The notes below the pieces were generated by a model. That model did no database searches and was not told the DNA's origin. It saw nothing but the letters and a program-made list of their open reading frames with translations. DNA of 64,000 bases from Nitrincola lacisaponensis (GTDB lineage Bacteria > Pseudomonadota > Gammaproteobacteria > Pseudomonadales > Balneatricaceae), in the NCBI RefSeq assembly GCF_000691225.1, contig NZ_JMSZ01000042.1, forward strand, positions 62,001 through 126,000, written 5' to 3'. The translations under genes and the position numbers were made by a program. The first letter of the stretch is position 1, and every line of letters begins with the position of its first letter. Shown in pieces: positions 36,337-45,332 of this stretch.

Positions 36337-37824
36337 ATGAAATATATTATTCGTTTCTTCCCTGAAATCACCATTAAAAGCCGTGCGGTGCGTCAGCAGC
36401 AGATCAAGCAGCTGAAAAAGAATATCCGTCAGATCGTCAAAGAGATCTGGGAGCCTGCACGTGTCGGTGGATGTTGGGACTTGCTTGAAGTTGAAGTCGG
36501 TGCGGATGCGCCTGCATCGATTACCACTCAAATCAGCGATGCATTGACCTGTATCCCCGGCATTCACCACTTCATGGAAGCACAGGAATTTGAGCTGCCG
36601 GATCAGGATCGTATCTGTGAACTGACGCTGGCGGCTGTGGGTGACAGCCTGACAGGTAAAACCTTTGCTGTACGCGTGCAGCGCGCGGGTGTGCATGACT
36701 TCCGCTCCATTGATCTGGAGCGATATGTCGGGGGTTATCTGTTTCAGCATACCCAAAATGCCGGTGTGCGGTTGAAAGATCCTGAGGTGCAGGTGATGTT
36801 GCAGATACATCATCAGCGTCTTTTTATCGTCAGTCGTCGACGGGAAGGGATGGGCGGTTATCCGCTGGGTACACAGGAAAATGTCGCCACCCTGATTTCG
36901 GGTGGTTATGACTCCTGTGTGGCGACCTGGCAGATGCTGCAGCGTGGTATCTATACCCATTTTATCTTCTTTCGCCTGGGGGGTGCCGCACATGAAGAGG
37001 GCGTCAAGCAGGTGGCTTACTACCTGTGGCAGCGTTACGGCCGTTCGCATCGGGTGAAGTTTGTCACTGTGCCTTTTGAAGGTGTGGTGGAGGAGATACT
37101 GACTCAGGTTGATGATGCCTTGATGGGGGTGGTGCTGAAACGCACTATGATCCGTTGTGCAGATCGTATAGCCGCGCGCTTGAAAACCACTGCGCTGATT
37201 ACCGGTGAGGCGATTTCCCAGGTGTCCAGTCAGACCCTGACCAATCTGCAGGTGATTGACCGGGCGACCGAGCGTCTGATTCTGCGACCGCTGATTACCA
37301 CGAACAAGCAGGCAATAGTGGACCAGGCAAAACAGATAGGCGCTGCGGTTTATGCTGAAGCAATTCCTGAATACTGTGCTGTGATCAGCAAGCGTCCGAC
37401 CACCCGTGCCAGGCTGCATGAGATAGAAGCTCAGGAAGCCAGGATGTCACCTGCGGTGTTGGCTGATGCGCTGGCAGACGCGGTGTATCAGCCGATTACC
37501 GAGTTACCGGCCGATCTGGCTGCACGTCAGGTAGCTCCCGAGCTGTTGCCGGGATCGTTGCAGTTTCATGATCGGGTGGTGGTGCTGGATGTACGTGCAC
37601 CCGACGAGGTGGCACAGGCTCCACTGTCGCTGGTTGATGTAGAGGTTCAGGCGATGCCGTTTTACCGTTTACACAGCGGTTTTGAGGCCCTGGATCCCGG
37701 TCGTGAATATTGGCTCTACTGCGACAAGGGCGTGATGAGCCAGCTGCAGGCCCGTAACCTGCAGGATGCCGGTTTTACCAACGTACGGGTCTGCCCGGCT
37801 GAATTGCTGCGCCAGGCCGGTTAA
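36337..37824 (+). CDS. thiI: tRNA 4-thiouridine synthase / sulfurtransferase ThiI
   Basis: 495 aa (E. coli 482). Puts sulfur on U8 of tRNA and supports thiazole synthesis. Ferredoxin-like and THUMP domains span about residues 1-165. The PP-loop is SGGYDSCVA near 190. A rhodanese domain is at about 400-495, with persulfide Cys462 (YCDKGVMSQ; E. coli Cys456). Partner Cys347 matches E. coli Cys344. Its TAA shares the palindrome TTAA (37821-37824) with the stop of the convergent rudS gene, which probably encodes the enzyme that removes 4-thiouridine. Confidence 0.95.
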   Translation: MKYIIRFFPEITIKSRAVRQQQIKQLKKNIRQIVKEIWEPARVGGCWDLLEVEVGADAPASITTQISDALTCIPGIHHFMEAQEFELPDQDRICELTLAAVGDSLTGKTFAVRVQRAGVHDFRSIDLERYVGGYLFQHTQNAGVRLKDPEVQVMLQIHHQRLFIVSRRREGMGGYPLGTQENVATLISGGYDSCVATWQMLQRGIYTHFIFFRLGGAAHEEGVKQVAYYLWQRYGRSHRVKFVTVPFEGVVEEILTQVDDALMGVVLKRTMIRCADRIAARLKTTALITGEAISQVSSQTLTNLQVIDRATERLILRPLITTNKQAIVDQAKQIGAAVYAEAIPEYCAVISKRPTTRARLHEIEAQEARMSPAVLADALADAVYQPITELPADLAARQVAPELLPGSLQFHDRVVVLDVRAPDEVAQAPLSLVDVEVQAMPFYRLHSGFEALDPGREYWLYCDKGVMSQLQARNLQDAGFTNVRVCPAELLRQAG

Positions 37825-38777
37825 TAGCCGTAGCGCAGTTTCAGTTCTTCCGGATGCGGGTTGAGATACACCTGCTGATCCACAAATGGCTGTTCGAATT
37901 CATTCAGGTAGTGACGTATCAGGGTGATAGGTACCAGCAGTGGCAGCAGGCCTTCTCGGTATTTATGTATGCTGTCGGCCAGCTCCTGTTTCTGTCGACT
38001 GTTCAGCCGGTCCGAGAAAAAGCCTTGCAGGTGTTGCAGTACATTGGTGTGATTGCGCCGGGTGGCTGGATGCATCAGCGTTTGCATGAACAGGGTGAAA
38101 TAGGCATCGGCATCCGCCTGCAGGTCTTCACTGAAGTTGGCGATCAGGCGTCCCAGTTGACGGTATTTTTCCTGATGGTGCGCCATCAGTAAGTACTTGT
38201 AGCGGGTATGGAATGTCACCATTGCCTGGCGGCTAAGTCCCTGACTAACCAGGGTTTTCCAGTCATGGTAGGCAAACACACGGGTAATAAAGTTCTCCCG
38301 CAGTACCAGATCGTGGAGACGTCCATCTTCTTCCACTGGCAGTAAGGGCCAGGTCTTCATCAGGGTTTGGGTAAACAGACCAACACCTGCTTTTTCGCTG
38401 TAGCCGGTTTCGCTGTCATAGAGTTTGACACGTTCCATGCCACAGCTGGGTGATTTGGCGCAGACAATATAGCCGCTGATGAAGTCCATGGCCTGGGCCT
38501 GACGGGCGGAAAAGTCTGCCAACTGATCGGTCACATCAAAACTGTTATCGGTCGCTTTAACCCGGATATCACCCTGTTGGTTCACCAGACGAATGGTCTT
38601 GCGCGGAATGCCGAGGCCTATGGCGACTTCCGGGCAGACTGGTCGATAGTGGAATACGCGTGACAGCTCATCCAAGCAATAGCGGGATTGTTTGTGGCCG
38701 CCATCAAAGCGTACCTGCTCACCGAGCAGGCAGGCACTGATGCCGATTTGAATCTGTTCAGGGTTAAACAGGGACAT
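37821..38777 (-). CDS. rudS: tRNA 4-thiouridine desulfidase RudS (TudS/DUF523 + DUF1722)
   Basis: 318 aa. N-terminal DUF523/TudS domain (about residues 8-150) with three conserved cysteines for a [4Fe-4S] cluster: C16 (SACLLG), C48 (VCPE) and C112 (KSPSCG). The C-terminal DUF1722/YbgA domain is at about 190-305 (FHTRYKYLLMAHHQEKYRQLG, split as FHTRYKYLLMAHH and QEKYRQLG). Fusions of this kind (RudS, e.g. of Pseudomonas putida) remove sulfur from 4-thiouridine in tRNA, with DUF1722 binding tRNA. It lies tail to tail with thiI, the enzyme that installs the mark. Same strand as hglS, 38 bases downstream of it. Confidence 0.85.
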   Translation of the reverse strand: MSLFNPEQIQIGISACLLGEQVRFDGGHKQSRYCLDELSRVFHYRPVCPEVAIGLGIPRKTIRLVNQQGDIRVKATDNSFDVTDQLADFSARQAQAMDFISGYIVCAKSPSCGMERVKLYDSETGYSEKAGVGLFTQTLMKTWPLLPVEEDGRLHDLVLRENFITRVFAYHDWKTLVSQGLSRQAMVTFHTRYKYLLMAHHQEKYRQLGRLIANFSEDLQADADAYFTLFMQTLMHPATRRNHTNVLQHLQGFFSDRLNSRQKQELADSIHKYREGLLPLLVPITLIRHYLNEFEQPFVDQQVYLNPHPEELKLRYGY

Positions 38778-38815
38778 ACTGAACTCACGACAGGTTATTT
38801 TCCCTTCAGTGTACC

Positions 38816-40174
38816 CTAGCGGCGCAGTGCTTGCAGCTGTACCAGACAGGCATTCAGTGAGGCTTGCTGTTGCGCTTCGTAAAGCTTAAAAGGGTCCTGT
38901 ACCTGACAGCCCAGTGCCGCTTCAAAAGCCTGTTGGTGTGCCTGGCCTGCATTCAGGCTGCGGTCATCATCACCCAGGTTGGACTGGAAAATACCGGCAG
39001 CACTGACGGGCAGGAAATCTTCATAGGTAATCGGGTCAACCTGCACCATGCCTGCCTCAATCAGATGTTCAAGCGAATGATCCGAAAGGTCTTTCTTTGT
39101 GGCGTCATGGCTCAGACGATATTGGTAATAGGCCAGCCCTTCACGTCGCAGGGTTGTGTCATCATCCGGAAAGGCGGTAAAGATGTCTGCCAGTTGCTGC
39201 TGATGACGCACGTTATCCTGGCTTTGTGGCTGGCTCAGAGACTGATTTAACAGCTGATCATAGAGTGCCCGGCCTTTGGGGGTCAGAGCGATACCGCGTT
39301 GTTCAATTTCACCAAAGCGGGCGGTATGCTGGCCTTGTGATTGATCCAGAAAGCGTATTGGCTCTTCAAGTGCCCGAAAACTGGTCTGACGCAGCAGGAT
39401 CGGGCAGTGACGGGCTGGAGGACCTTCGATGACGGCCTTGGGAGTGATTCCCCATTCAGGCATCAGGCGTTGTACAGCATCGATGTCGAGTGTGCGGGGT
39501 GTCAGGTGATTGATATGAGGCCCCCGGAAGCAGAGAACATCCGCTATCAGACGATGCTGTTGCAGCAAGGCTTGATAACGCTCTGCTGTCACCGTGGCGG
39601 TGTCATGCCAGCGAAAGGTTTCCAGTGCTTCCAATACAAAACGTTCAGCGTCTTCCGCTGACAGGCCACCCTGTTGCTCTGCCTGTACCACCAGCTGTTT
39701 CAAGGGTTCGGTAAAAATATCGCGCTGGCTGAGCAGTTCCGTGGCGAAGTCTTGCAGTGCCGGGTCTTCAATCAGTTCCAGGCGTAACAGGGAGGTGAAA
39801 ATTCGAAAGGGATTCTGTTTCAGCTCGTCGGCTTCGATCGGGCGAAACGCGGTGGAATGAACCGGTACACCGGCAACGGACAGGTCATAGTAACCCACCG
39901 GGTGCATACCCATAATACGAAAGATCCGGCAGAGCATTGCCAGTTCCGAGGCCTGGCCCACACGGATCGCGCCATGGCGTTCCAGCGCCAGACGTGGCAG
40001 CTCTCCTCGCGCTGCCAGTGCCTGATGCAGATCAGGCTGCTGTTGCAGTGTCTTCTGGTTAACCTGTTCAACCAGGTCCAGCAGGGTTTGATACTGGGGG
40101 ACTTCGTCACGATACATGGCCGACAGGGCACTGGAAAAACGTGAACGCAGTTGAGCCGGGGTCAGATAACTCAC
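38816..40174 (-). CDS. hglS: 2-oxoadipate dioxygenase/decarboxylase HglS (DUF1338)
   Basis: 452 aa. The DUF1338/VOC-fold Fe(II) enzyme turns 2-oxoadipate into D-2-hydroxyglutarate in lysine breakdown. A metal-site His is H67 in LERHGAIRVG, with R71 nearby (H70 and R74 in the P. putida enzyme, recalled). The second His region is FRGPHINHLTPRTLD and the Glu region is FGEIEQRGIALTPKG. GTG start at 40174 has AAGGAG six bases upstream. It lies downstream of a LysR gene and near amaB-amaA, the same neighbourhood as in Pseudomonas putida. Confidence 0.88.
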   Translation of the reverse strand: MSYLTPAQLRSRFSSALSAMYRDEVPQYQTLLDLVEQVNQKTLQQQPDLHQALAARGELPRLALERHGAIRVGQASELAMLCRIFRIMGMHPVGYYDLSVAGVPVHSTAFRPIEADELKQNPFRIFTSLLRLELIEDPALQDFATELLSQRDIFTEPLKQLVVQAEQQGGLSAEDAERFVLEALETFRWHDTATVTAERYQALLQQHRLIADVLCFRGPHINHLTPRTLDIDAVQRLMPEWGITPKAVIEGPPARHCPILLRQTSFRALEEPIRFLDQSQGQHTARFGEIEQRGIALTPKGRALYDQLLNQSLSQPQSQDNVRHQQQLADIFTAFPDDDTTLRREGLAYYQYRLSHDATKKDLSDHSLEHLIEAGMVQVDPITYEDFLPVSAAGIFQSNLGDDDRSLNAGQAHQQAFEAALGCQVQDPFKLYEAQQQASLNACLVQLQALRR

Positions 40175-40284
40175 AGAAGACTCCTTCAGTCAGAGGTGAT
40201 GCTGAGGGCTATCTCAGCAGAGTCCAGCGTCTGGCTCAAGCGAAAAATCGCAGGATGTTCATTCCAAAAATTCTTTTTATGAGG

Positions 40285-41184
40285 CTAACACCGGTCCTTT
40301 TTCAGGGCGGCTTCTATCCAGGCACGGAAATGCTGGATTTTGCTCAATTCAGCTTTATGCTCCGGGTAAGCCATGTAGTAGGCATCCTGACTTTTCAGTG
40401 CGTAAGGTGATGGAATAATCAGGGTGCCAGCAGTCAGTTCTTCTGCAGCCAAAAAACGTGGCACCAGTGCGACACCGCAGCCTGCCAGCGCGGCACGAAT
40501 CAACATGTAAAAACTGTCAAAACGCGGGCCATGATAGCTTTGTTCAGTGTACAGCCCCTGGGCTTCAAACCATTCATGCCAGGCTTCTGGGCGTTGGGCA
40601 TTCTGCATCAACACCAGACGGGTGATCTGCATCGGGTTTTCCAGTCCAGTGGGTGGCAGCAGTTCGGGTGCACAGACCGGCACCACCTCTTCTGTGAAGA
40701 GTCGGATGGATTCCGTGCCTGGCCAGGCTCCATGGCCAAAAAAGAATGCGATATCAATACGTTCTTTTTCCAGATCGAAAGGTTCCGAGCGATTGCTGAT
40801 GTTCAGAGCGATATCTGGATAGCTGAAACGAAAACCCTTCAGACGCGGTATCAGCCAGCGGGCACCAAAGGTTGGCAGTGTGGCGACATTCAGCACGGCG
40901 CTATCGGTACCATAGGAGCGCATGTAGCGAGTCGACATCTCCACTTGTGACAGTATTTTGCGCACCTCAGTCAAATAGACCGAGCCTTCCGGGGTTAATT
41001 GCAGACGTTTGCGTACGCGACGAAACAGCGGATGTGCCAGCAGGCTTTCCAGCTGGGCGACCTGCTTGCTCACCGCACTTTGGGTCAGGCTCAGTTCATC
41101 AGCGGCCCGGGTAAAGCTCATGTGTCGTGCGGCTGCTTCAAAACATTGCATGGCGGTGAGAGAGGGAAGGTGGCGTTTGTTCAT
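40285..41184 (-). CDS. LysR family regulator of the ama/hgl genes, GcvA-like
   Basis: 299 aa. HTH at about residues 18-45: SFTRAADELSLTQSAVSKQV. Effector domain from about 90 (VATLPTFGARWLIPRL), typical of the GcvA group. It is divergent from amaB and upstream of hglS on the same strand, so it likely controls both. A 6+6 inverted repeat with 11-base spacer lies in the shared promoter region (41233-41255). Confidence 0.9.
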   Translation of the reverse strand: MNKRHLPSLTAMQCFEAAARHMSFTRAADELSLTQSAVSKQVAQLESLLAHPLFRRVRKRLQLTPEGSVYLTEVRKILSQVEMSTRYMRSYGTDSAVLNVATLPTFGARWLIPRLKGFRFSYPDIALNISNRSEPFDLEKERIDIAFFFGHGAWPGTESIRLFTEEVVPVCAPELLPPTGLENPMQITRLVLMQNAQRPEAWHEWFEAQGLYTEQSYHGPRFDSFYMLIRAALAGCGVALVPRFLAAEELTAGTLIIPSPYALKSQDAYYMAYPEHKAELSKIQHFRAWIEAALKKDRC

Positions 41185-41232
41185 CGCTGGCCCAGTGTTT
41201 TGTCATGAAAAAAAAGAATGATATTGGTCAAA

Positions 41233-41255
41233 ATCCTCGCTTGTGTAAAGAGGAT
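41233..41255. promoter_or_regulatory. Candidate LysR site upstream of amaB
   Basis: Arms ATCCTC and GAGGAT separated by 11 bases, which fits the spacing of LysR-type boxes. It lies 49 bases past the LysR start and 51 before amaB. Short arms make this tentative. Confidence 0.35.
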
Positions 41256-41305
41256 GCTGCTGCCCATACTCTGATCAACCCTCTTTGAACATGACAGGAG
41301 TGAGC

Positions 41306-42799
41306 ATGATTAATGACATTATGGCGCGTTTGGGTGTCCAGCAAGCGGACTGGCAGGGCGGTGAGTTGTGTGTCACCTCACCGGTGAATGGTGAGGTGAT
41401 CGGCCAGGTAAAGGTTGATTCAGCCACCGATGTGGAAGCCAAGATCGCGGCGGCACATGAAGCGTTTGCGCACTGGCGTGCTGTGCCTGCACCGCGGCGA
41501 GGCGAGCTGGTACGTTTGTTTGGTGAAGCGTTGCGACAGCATAAGGCTGACCTGGGTGCGCTGGTGTCCTGGGAGTGCGGCAAAATCCTGCAAGAGGGAC
41601 TGGGCGAAGTTCAGGAGATGATAGATATCTGTGATCTGGCGGTAGGTCAGTCACGACAGCTGTTTGGTTTGACGATTGCATCAGAGCGTCCCGGACATCA
41701 TATGCGTGAAACCTGGCATCCGCTGGGTCCGATTGGCTTGATTACCGCATTTAACTTTCCGGTAGCGCCCTGGGCCTGGAATGCTGCGCTGGCTTTGGTC
41801 TGTGGTAACAGTCTGGTGTGGAAGCCGTCTGAAAAAACGCCCTTAACAGCCCTGGCATGTCAGTCATTACTGCAGCAGGCGATGGTTGCATTTGGTGAGG
41901 ATGCACCGACTGGATTGAGTCAGGTGATCATGGGTGAGCGTGATGCCGGTGAGCAGTTGGTGAAAGATGCGCGTATTCCATTGATCAGTGCTACTGGCAG
42001 TACCCGGATGGGGCGACAGGTTGCACCACTGGTTGCTGCACGGTTCGGGCGCTGCATCCTGGAACTGGGAGGCAACAATGCCATGATTGTGGCACCCAGT
42101 GCTGATCTGGATATGGCCGTGCGTGCCATTCTGTTTTCTGCTGTTGGCACTGCCGGGCAGCGTTGTACCACACTGCGCCGTCTGATCGTACATGAGAGTG
42201 TCCGGGATGAGCTGCTGGCACGCCTGAAAAAAGCTTACAGCGGTGTATCCATTGGTCATCCACTCGAAGGGGCGCTGGTCGGACCGTTGATTGATGCCGA
42301 TGCGTATGAGGCCATGCAGCAGGCACTGACGGCTGCGAAAGCCGCAGGTGCCCAAGTGACGGGCGGTGAGCGTCAGTTGGCGGAGCGCTACCCGCACGCC
42401 TACTATGTCTCGCCAGCCCTGGTTGAAATGGCAGGGCAAACCGATCTCATGCGTCAGGAAACCTTCGCGCCTATTTTGTATGTCATCAGTTATACCGGGC
42501 TGGATGAGGCGATTGCCTTGAACAACGATGTTCCTCAAGGTTTGTCTTCCTGCATCTTTACCACCGATGTTCGTGAAGCTGAAACCTTTGTGTCGGCCTT
42601 GGGCAGTGATTGCGGTATTGCCAATGTCAACATAGGTCCGAGTGGTGCCGAAATTGGTGGAGCCTTTGGTGGTGAGAAAGAAACTGGCGGTGGGCGTGAA
42701 TCCGGCTCTGATGTCTGGAAAAGCTATATGCGTCGTCAGACCAATACGGTGAATTACTCGCGTGAATTGCCTCTGGCTCAGGGTATCCAGTTCGATTAA
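41306..42799 (+). CDS. amaB: 2-aminoadipate 6-semialdehyde (piperideine-6-carboxylate) dehydrogenase AmaB
   Basis: 497 aa ALDH7/antiquitin-type enzyme that oxidises the semialdehyde in equilibrium with piperideine-6-carboxylate to 2-aminoadipate. Catalytic Cys287 in AVGTAGQRCTTLRRL; catalytic Glu region ILELGGNNAMIV; ALDH7 feature FGGEKETGGGRESGSDVWKS. ATG at 41306 has AGGAG five bases upstream; earlier in-frame starts at 41285 and 41291 lack this. amaA follows after 33 bases. The synteny hglS-LysR-amaB-amaA supports the assignment. Confidence 0.88.
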   Translation: MINDIMARLGVQQADWQGGELCVTSPVNGEVIGQVKVDSATDVEAKIAAAHEAFAHWRAVPAPRRGELVRLFGEALRQHKADLGALVSWECGKILQEGLGEVQEMIDICDLAVGQSRQLFGLTIASERPGHHMRETWHPLGPIGLITAFNFPVAPWAWNAALALVCGNSLVWKPSEKTPLTALACQSLLQQAMVAFGEDAPTGLSQVIMGERDAGEQLVKDARIPLISATGSTRMGRQVAPLVAARFGRCILELGGNNAMIVAPSADLDMAVRAILFSAVGTAGQRCTTLRRLIVHESVRDELLARLKKAYSGVSIGHPLEGALVGPLIDADAYEAMQQALTAAKAAGAQVTGGERQLAERYPHAYYVSPALVEMAGQTDLMRQETFAPILYVISYTGLDEAIALNNDVPQGLSSCIFTTDVREAETFVSALGSDCGIANVNIGPSGAEIGGAFGGEKETGGGRESGSDVWKSYMRRQTNTVNYSRELPLAQGIQFD

Positions 42800-42832
42800 C
42801 AGCGACAGCCTGTGGCTGACAGGGAGCGCGTA

Positions 42833-44113
42833 ATGTTACAGCAGTGTCTTTGGCGTCTGACGTCAGGTGAAACGGTACCATCACTGCCCCGTCTGGAGGG
42901 GGAGCGGCACACGGAGGTGTGTGTTATTGGTGGTGGCATTACCGGGCTGTCCTGTGCATTGCATCTGCAGGAGTACGGAATCAAAGCGCTGTTGCTGGAG
43001 GCTGCCGAGCTGGCGGAAGGCGGGTCTGGGCGTAATGTCGGATTAGTGAATGCCGGTATGTGGTTGCCTCCGGAAGATATTTGTCAGCGTTTGGGCAAGG
43101 ATCTGGGCGATCGTGCCAATCAACAGCTGGCCGAAGCGCCCGCTCTGGTGTTTGATCTGATTGAACGTTATCGCATTCAGTGTGATGCCCGGCGACAGGG
43201 TACTCTGCATCTGGCACATAATGCTGCCGGAGTGCGCTCACTGGAACAGCGTCATGCCCAGTTTCAACGTCAGGGAGCCCCTGTTGAGCTGTTTCAGGGC
43301 GCTGACGCGGCTCAACTCACAGGCAGCGAACGTATACCCGCCGTGTTACTGGATCGGCGTGCAGGGGTGATTAACCCTTATGCCTATACGCTTGGGCTGG
43401 CGCGTGCGGCGATGGCAGGTGGTGCGCAACTCTATTGTCGCAGCCCGGTCATATCACTGCAGCGCGAGGCGTCAGGTTGGCGGGTTCAAACACCAACGGG
43501 CAGTGTCCTGGCTGATCAGGTGGTGCTGGCCAGTAATGCTTATACGGAAGGCGAATGGACTGAACTGACACGTCACTTTTTTGCTGGCTACTATTACCAG
43601 GTGGCTTCAGCACCGCTCAGTGGGGCTGCGGCCGACGCCATTTTACCAGGCGGACAGGGTGCCTGGGATACCCGTAAAGTACTCAGCAGCATCTGTCGGG
43701 ATACTGACGGGCGATTGATTCTGGGCAGTCTTGGGAGTGGCGAGCACAAACCGGTATCCTGGTTACGTTGCTGGGCGCAGCGTATACAGCGGCATTACTT
43801 TCCGGATTTGCCTGAGGTCGAATGGCAGCTTCACTGGAGCGGACGCATGGGGTTTACGCCGGATCATGTGATGCGCCTGTTTTCACCGGCTCCCGGGCTG
43901 CTGGCTGCCAGTGGCTATAATGGCCGTGGTAACACCACCGGTACGCTGGTCGGCAAAGGCTTTGCCCAGTGGCTGGCAGAGGGCAGTGATCGTGGCTTGC
44001 CACTGCCGCTGTCACAGCCCGTTGCTATTTCTGCACGGCAATTGCGATCGGTTGCATATGAGGCTGGATTTAGCCTCTATCATGCAGGACAATGCTTGAA
44101 AGTCCTGATCTGA
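42833..44113 (+). CDS. amaA: FAD-dependent L-pipecolate oxidase AmaA-like
   Basis: 426 aa DAO-type flavoprotein. FAD-binding motif VCVIGGGITGLSCALHL at about residues 28-44. GGSGRNVGLVNAGMW is the flavin-attachment-type loop of the DadA/PuuB group. It ends with SGYNGRGNTTGTLVGKG. It should oxidise L-pipecolate to piperideine-6-carboxylate, feeding AmaB; substrate assignment rests on synteny. ATG at 42833 has AGGGAG 7 bases upstream. Confidence 0.8.
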   Translation: MLQQCLWRLTSGETVPSLPRLEGERHTEVCVIGGGITGLSCALHLQEYGIKALLLEAAELAEGGSGRNVGLVNAGMWLPPEDICQRLGKDLGDRANQQLAEAPALVFDLIERYRIQCDARRQGTLHLAHNAAGVRSLEQRHAQFQRQGAPVELFQGADAAQLTGSERIPAVLLDRRAGVINPYAYTLGLARAAMAGGAQLYCRSPVISLQREASGWRVQTPTGSVLADQVVLASNAYTEGEWTELTRHFFAGYYYQVASAPLSGAAADAILPGGQGAWDTRKVLSSICRDTDGRLILGSLGSGEHKPVSWLRCWAQRIQRHYFPDLPEVEWQLHWSGRMGFTPDHVMRLFSPAPGLLAASGYNGRGNTTGTLVGKGFAQWLAEGSDRGLPLPLSQPVAISARQLRSVAYEAGFSLYHAGQCLKVLI

Positions 44114-44159
44114 AATTCTGTAATCAGACGGGGTGAAAAACTAAGCAAGTCTGTTCGGA

Positions 44160-45287
44160 GTGCCCCGCTTGAATAACGTAATCAGTGGCGTTGGCCTGTA
44201 TACGCCTGTCGATGTCATCAGCAATGATGAGCTGGTGGAATCCTTTAATTGTTTTGTTGCCGACTACAACACACGTCACAGTGCCGCGATTGCGCTGGGT
44301 GAGCTGGAAGAGTTGCAGCCTTCGTCTGCGGCGTTTATTGATAAAGCATCCGGCATTCTCAGTCGTTACGTGATTGATAAACAGGGTATTCTGGACCCTG
44401 AACGCATGAAACCCTATGTCGCTCCACGTGCCAATGATGCGCTGAGTCTGCAGGCCGAAATGGCGATTCAGGCAGCACAGCTGGCACTGGATGAAGCCGG
44501 ATTGAAGGGCAGCGATCTGGATTGTGTGATCGTTGCCTGTTCCAATTTGCAGCGTGCCTATCCGGCTGTTGCAATTGAGGTGCAACAGGCGCTCGGTGCT
44601 GGCGGTTTTGCATTTGATATGAATGTGGCCTGTTCATCGGCAACCTTTGCGTTGCAGCTGGCCGATAATACGCTGCAGGCGGGCAATGCGACACGCGTGC
44701 TGGTGGTTAACCCGGAAATCTGTTCGGCACACCTGAATTACCGTGATCGTGACAGTCATTTCATATTTGGTGATGCCTGTACCGCGATGATTGTTGAACG
44801 CGCTGAACTGGCTCGCAGTCCGCTTCAGTTCCGCATTCTCGGAACACGCCTGAAAACGGCTTTTTCGAACAATATCCGCAATAACTTTGGTTTCCTGAGC
44901 AAGTGCGAAGATCGCTCTCTGGATGCCCCCGACACCTATTTTGTGCAGCAAGGCCGCAAGGTGTTCAAGGATGTGGTACCGATGGTGGCTGAGTTGATTA
45001 TTGAACACTTGCAGTCACTTGACCTGCCCGCTGAAACGCTGCGTCGTCTGTGGTTGCATCAGGCCAACATCAACATGAACAGCCTGATTGCCCGAAAAGT
45101 ACTGGGCCGCGATCCTGATGCGGACGAGGCACCGACCATTTTGCATGAGTTCGGTAATACCAGCTCTGCGGCCTCGATTATTGCTTTTGCACGTCACCGT
45201 GAAGGGTTGCAGGCGGAGGACCTCTGCCTGCTCTGTTCGTTTGGCGCCGGTTATTCCGTCGGGTCAGTGATTCTGCGTAAAGTCTGA
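44160..45287 (+). CDS. Beta-ketoacyl-ACP synthase III family protein (FabH-like)
   Basis: 375 aa, longer than E. coli FabH (317). The thiolase-fold catalytic triad is present: Cys in DMNVACSSATFALQ, His in WLHQANINMN and Asn in EFGNTSSAASI. The extra length is mostly an insertion near residues 25-80 after the first strand. Such longer enzymes occur beside the main FabH and may use other acyl-CoAs. GTG at 44160 overlaps its own GGAG; a TTG at 44169 has ideal spacing (8) and may be the real start. Starts 46 bases after amaA. Confidence 0.82.
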   Translation: MPRLNNVISGVGLYTPVDVISNDELVESFNCFVADYNTRHSAAIALGELEELQPSSAAFIDKASGILSRYVIDKQGILDPERMKPYVAPRANDALSLQAEMAIQAAQLALDEAGLKGSDLDCVIVACSNLQRAYPAVAIEVQQALGAGGFAFDMNVACSSATFALQLADNTLQAGNATRVLVVNPEICSAHLNYRDRDSHFIFGDACTAMIVERAELARSPLQFRILGTRLKTAFSNNIRNNFGFLSKCEDRSLDAPDTYFVQQGRKVFKDVVPMVAELIIEHLQSLDLPAETLRRLWLHQANINMNSLIARKVLGRDPDADEAPTILHEFGNTSSAASIIAFARHREGLQAEDLCLLCSFGAGYSVGSVILRKV

Positions 45288-45296
45288 AGCAGGAGA

Positions 45297-45316
45297 CCCC
45301 CGATCTGTATCGGGGG
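45297..45316. terminator. Hairpin between the FabH-like gene and ghrA
   Basis: Perfect 8-bp GC-rich stem CCCCCGAT / ATCGGGGG with a CTGT loop, between convergent genes. No T run follows, so it may act as a two-way terminator or only protect 3' ends. Confidence 0.55.
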
Positions 45317-45332
45317 CTGGCTGATCAGAGTA

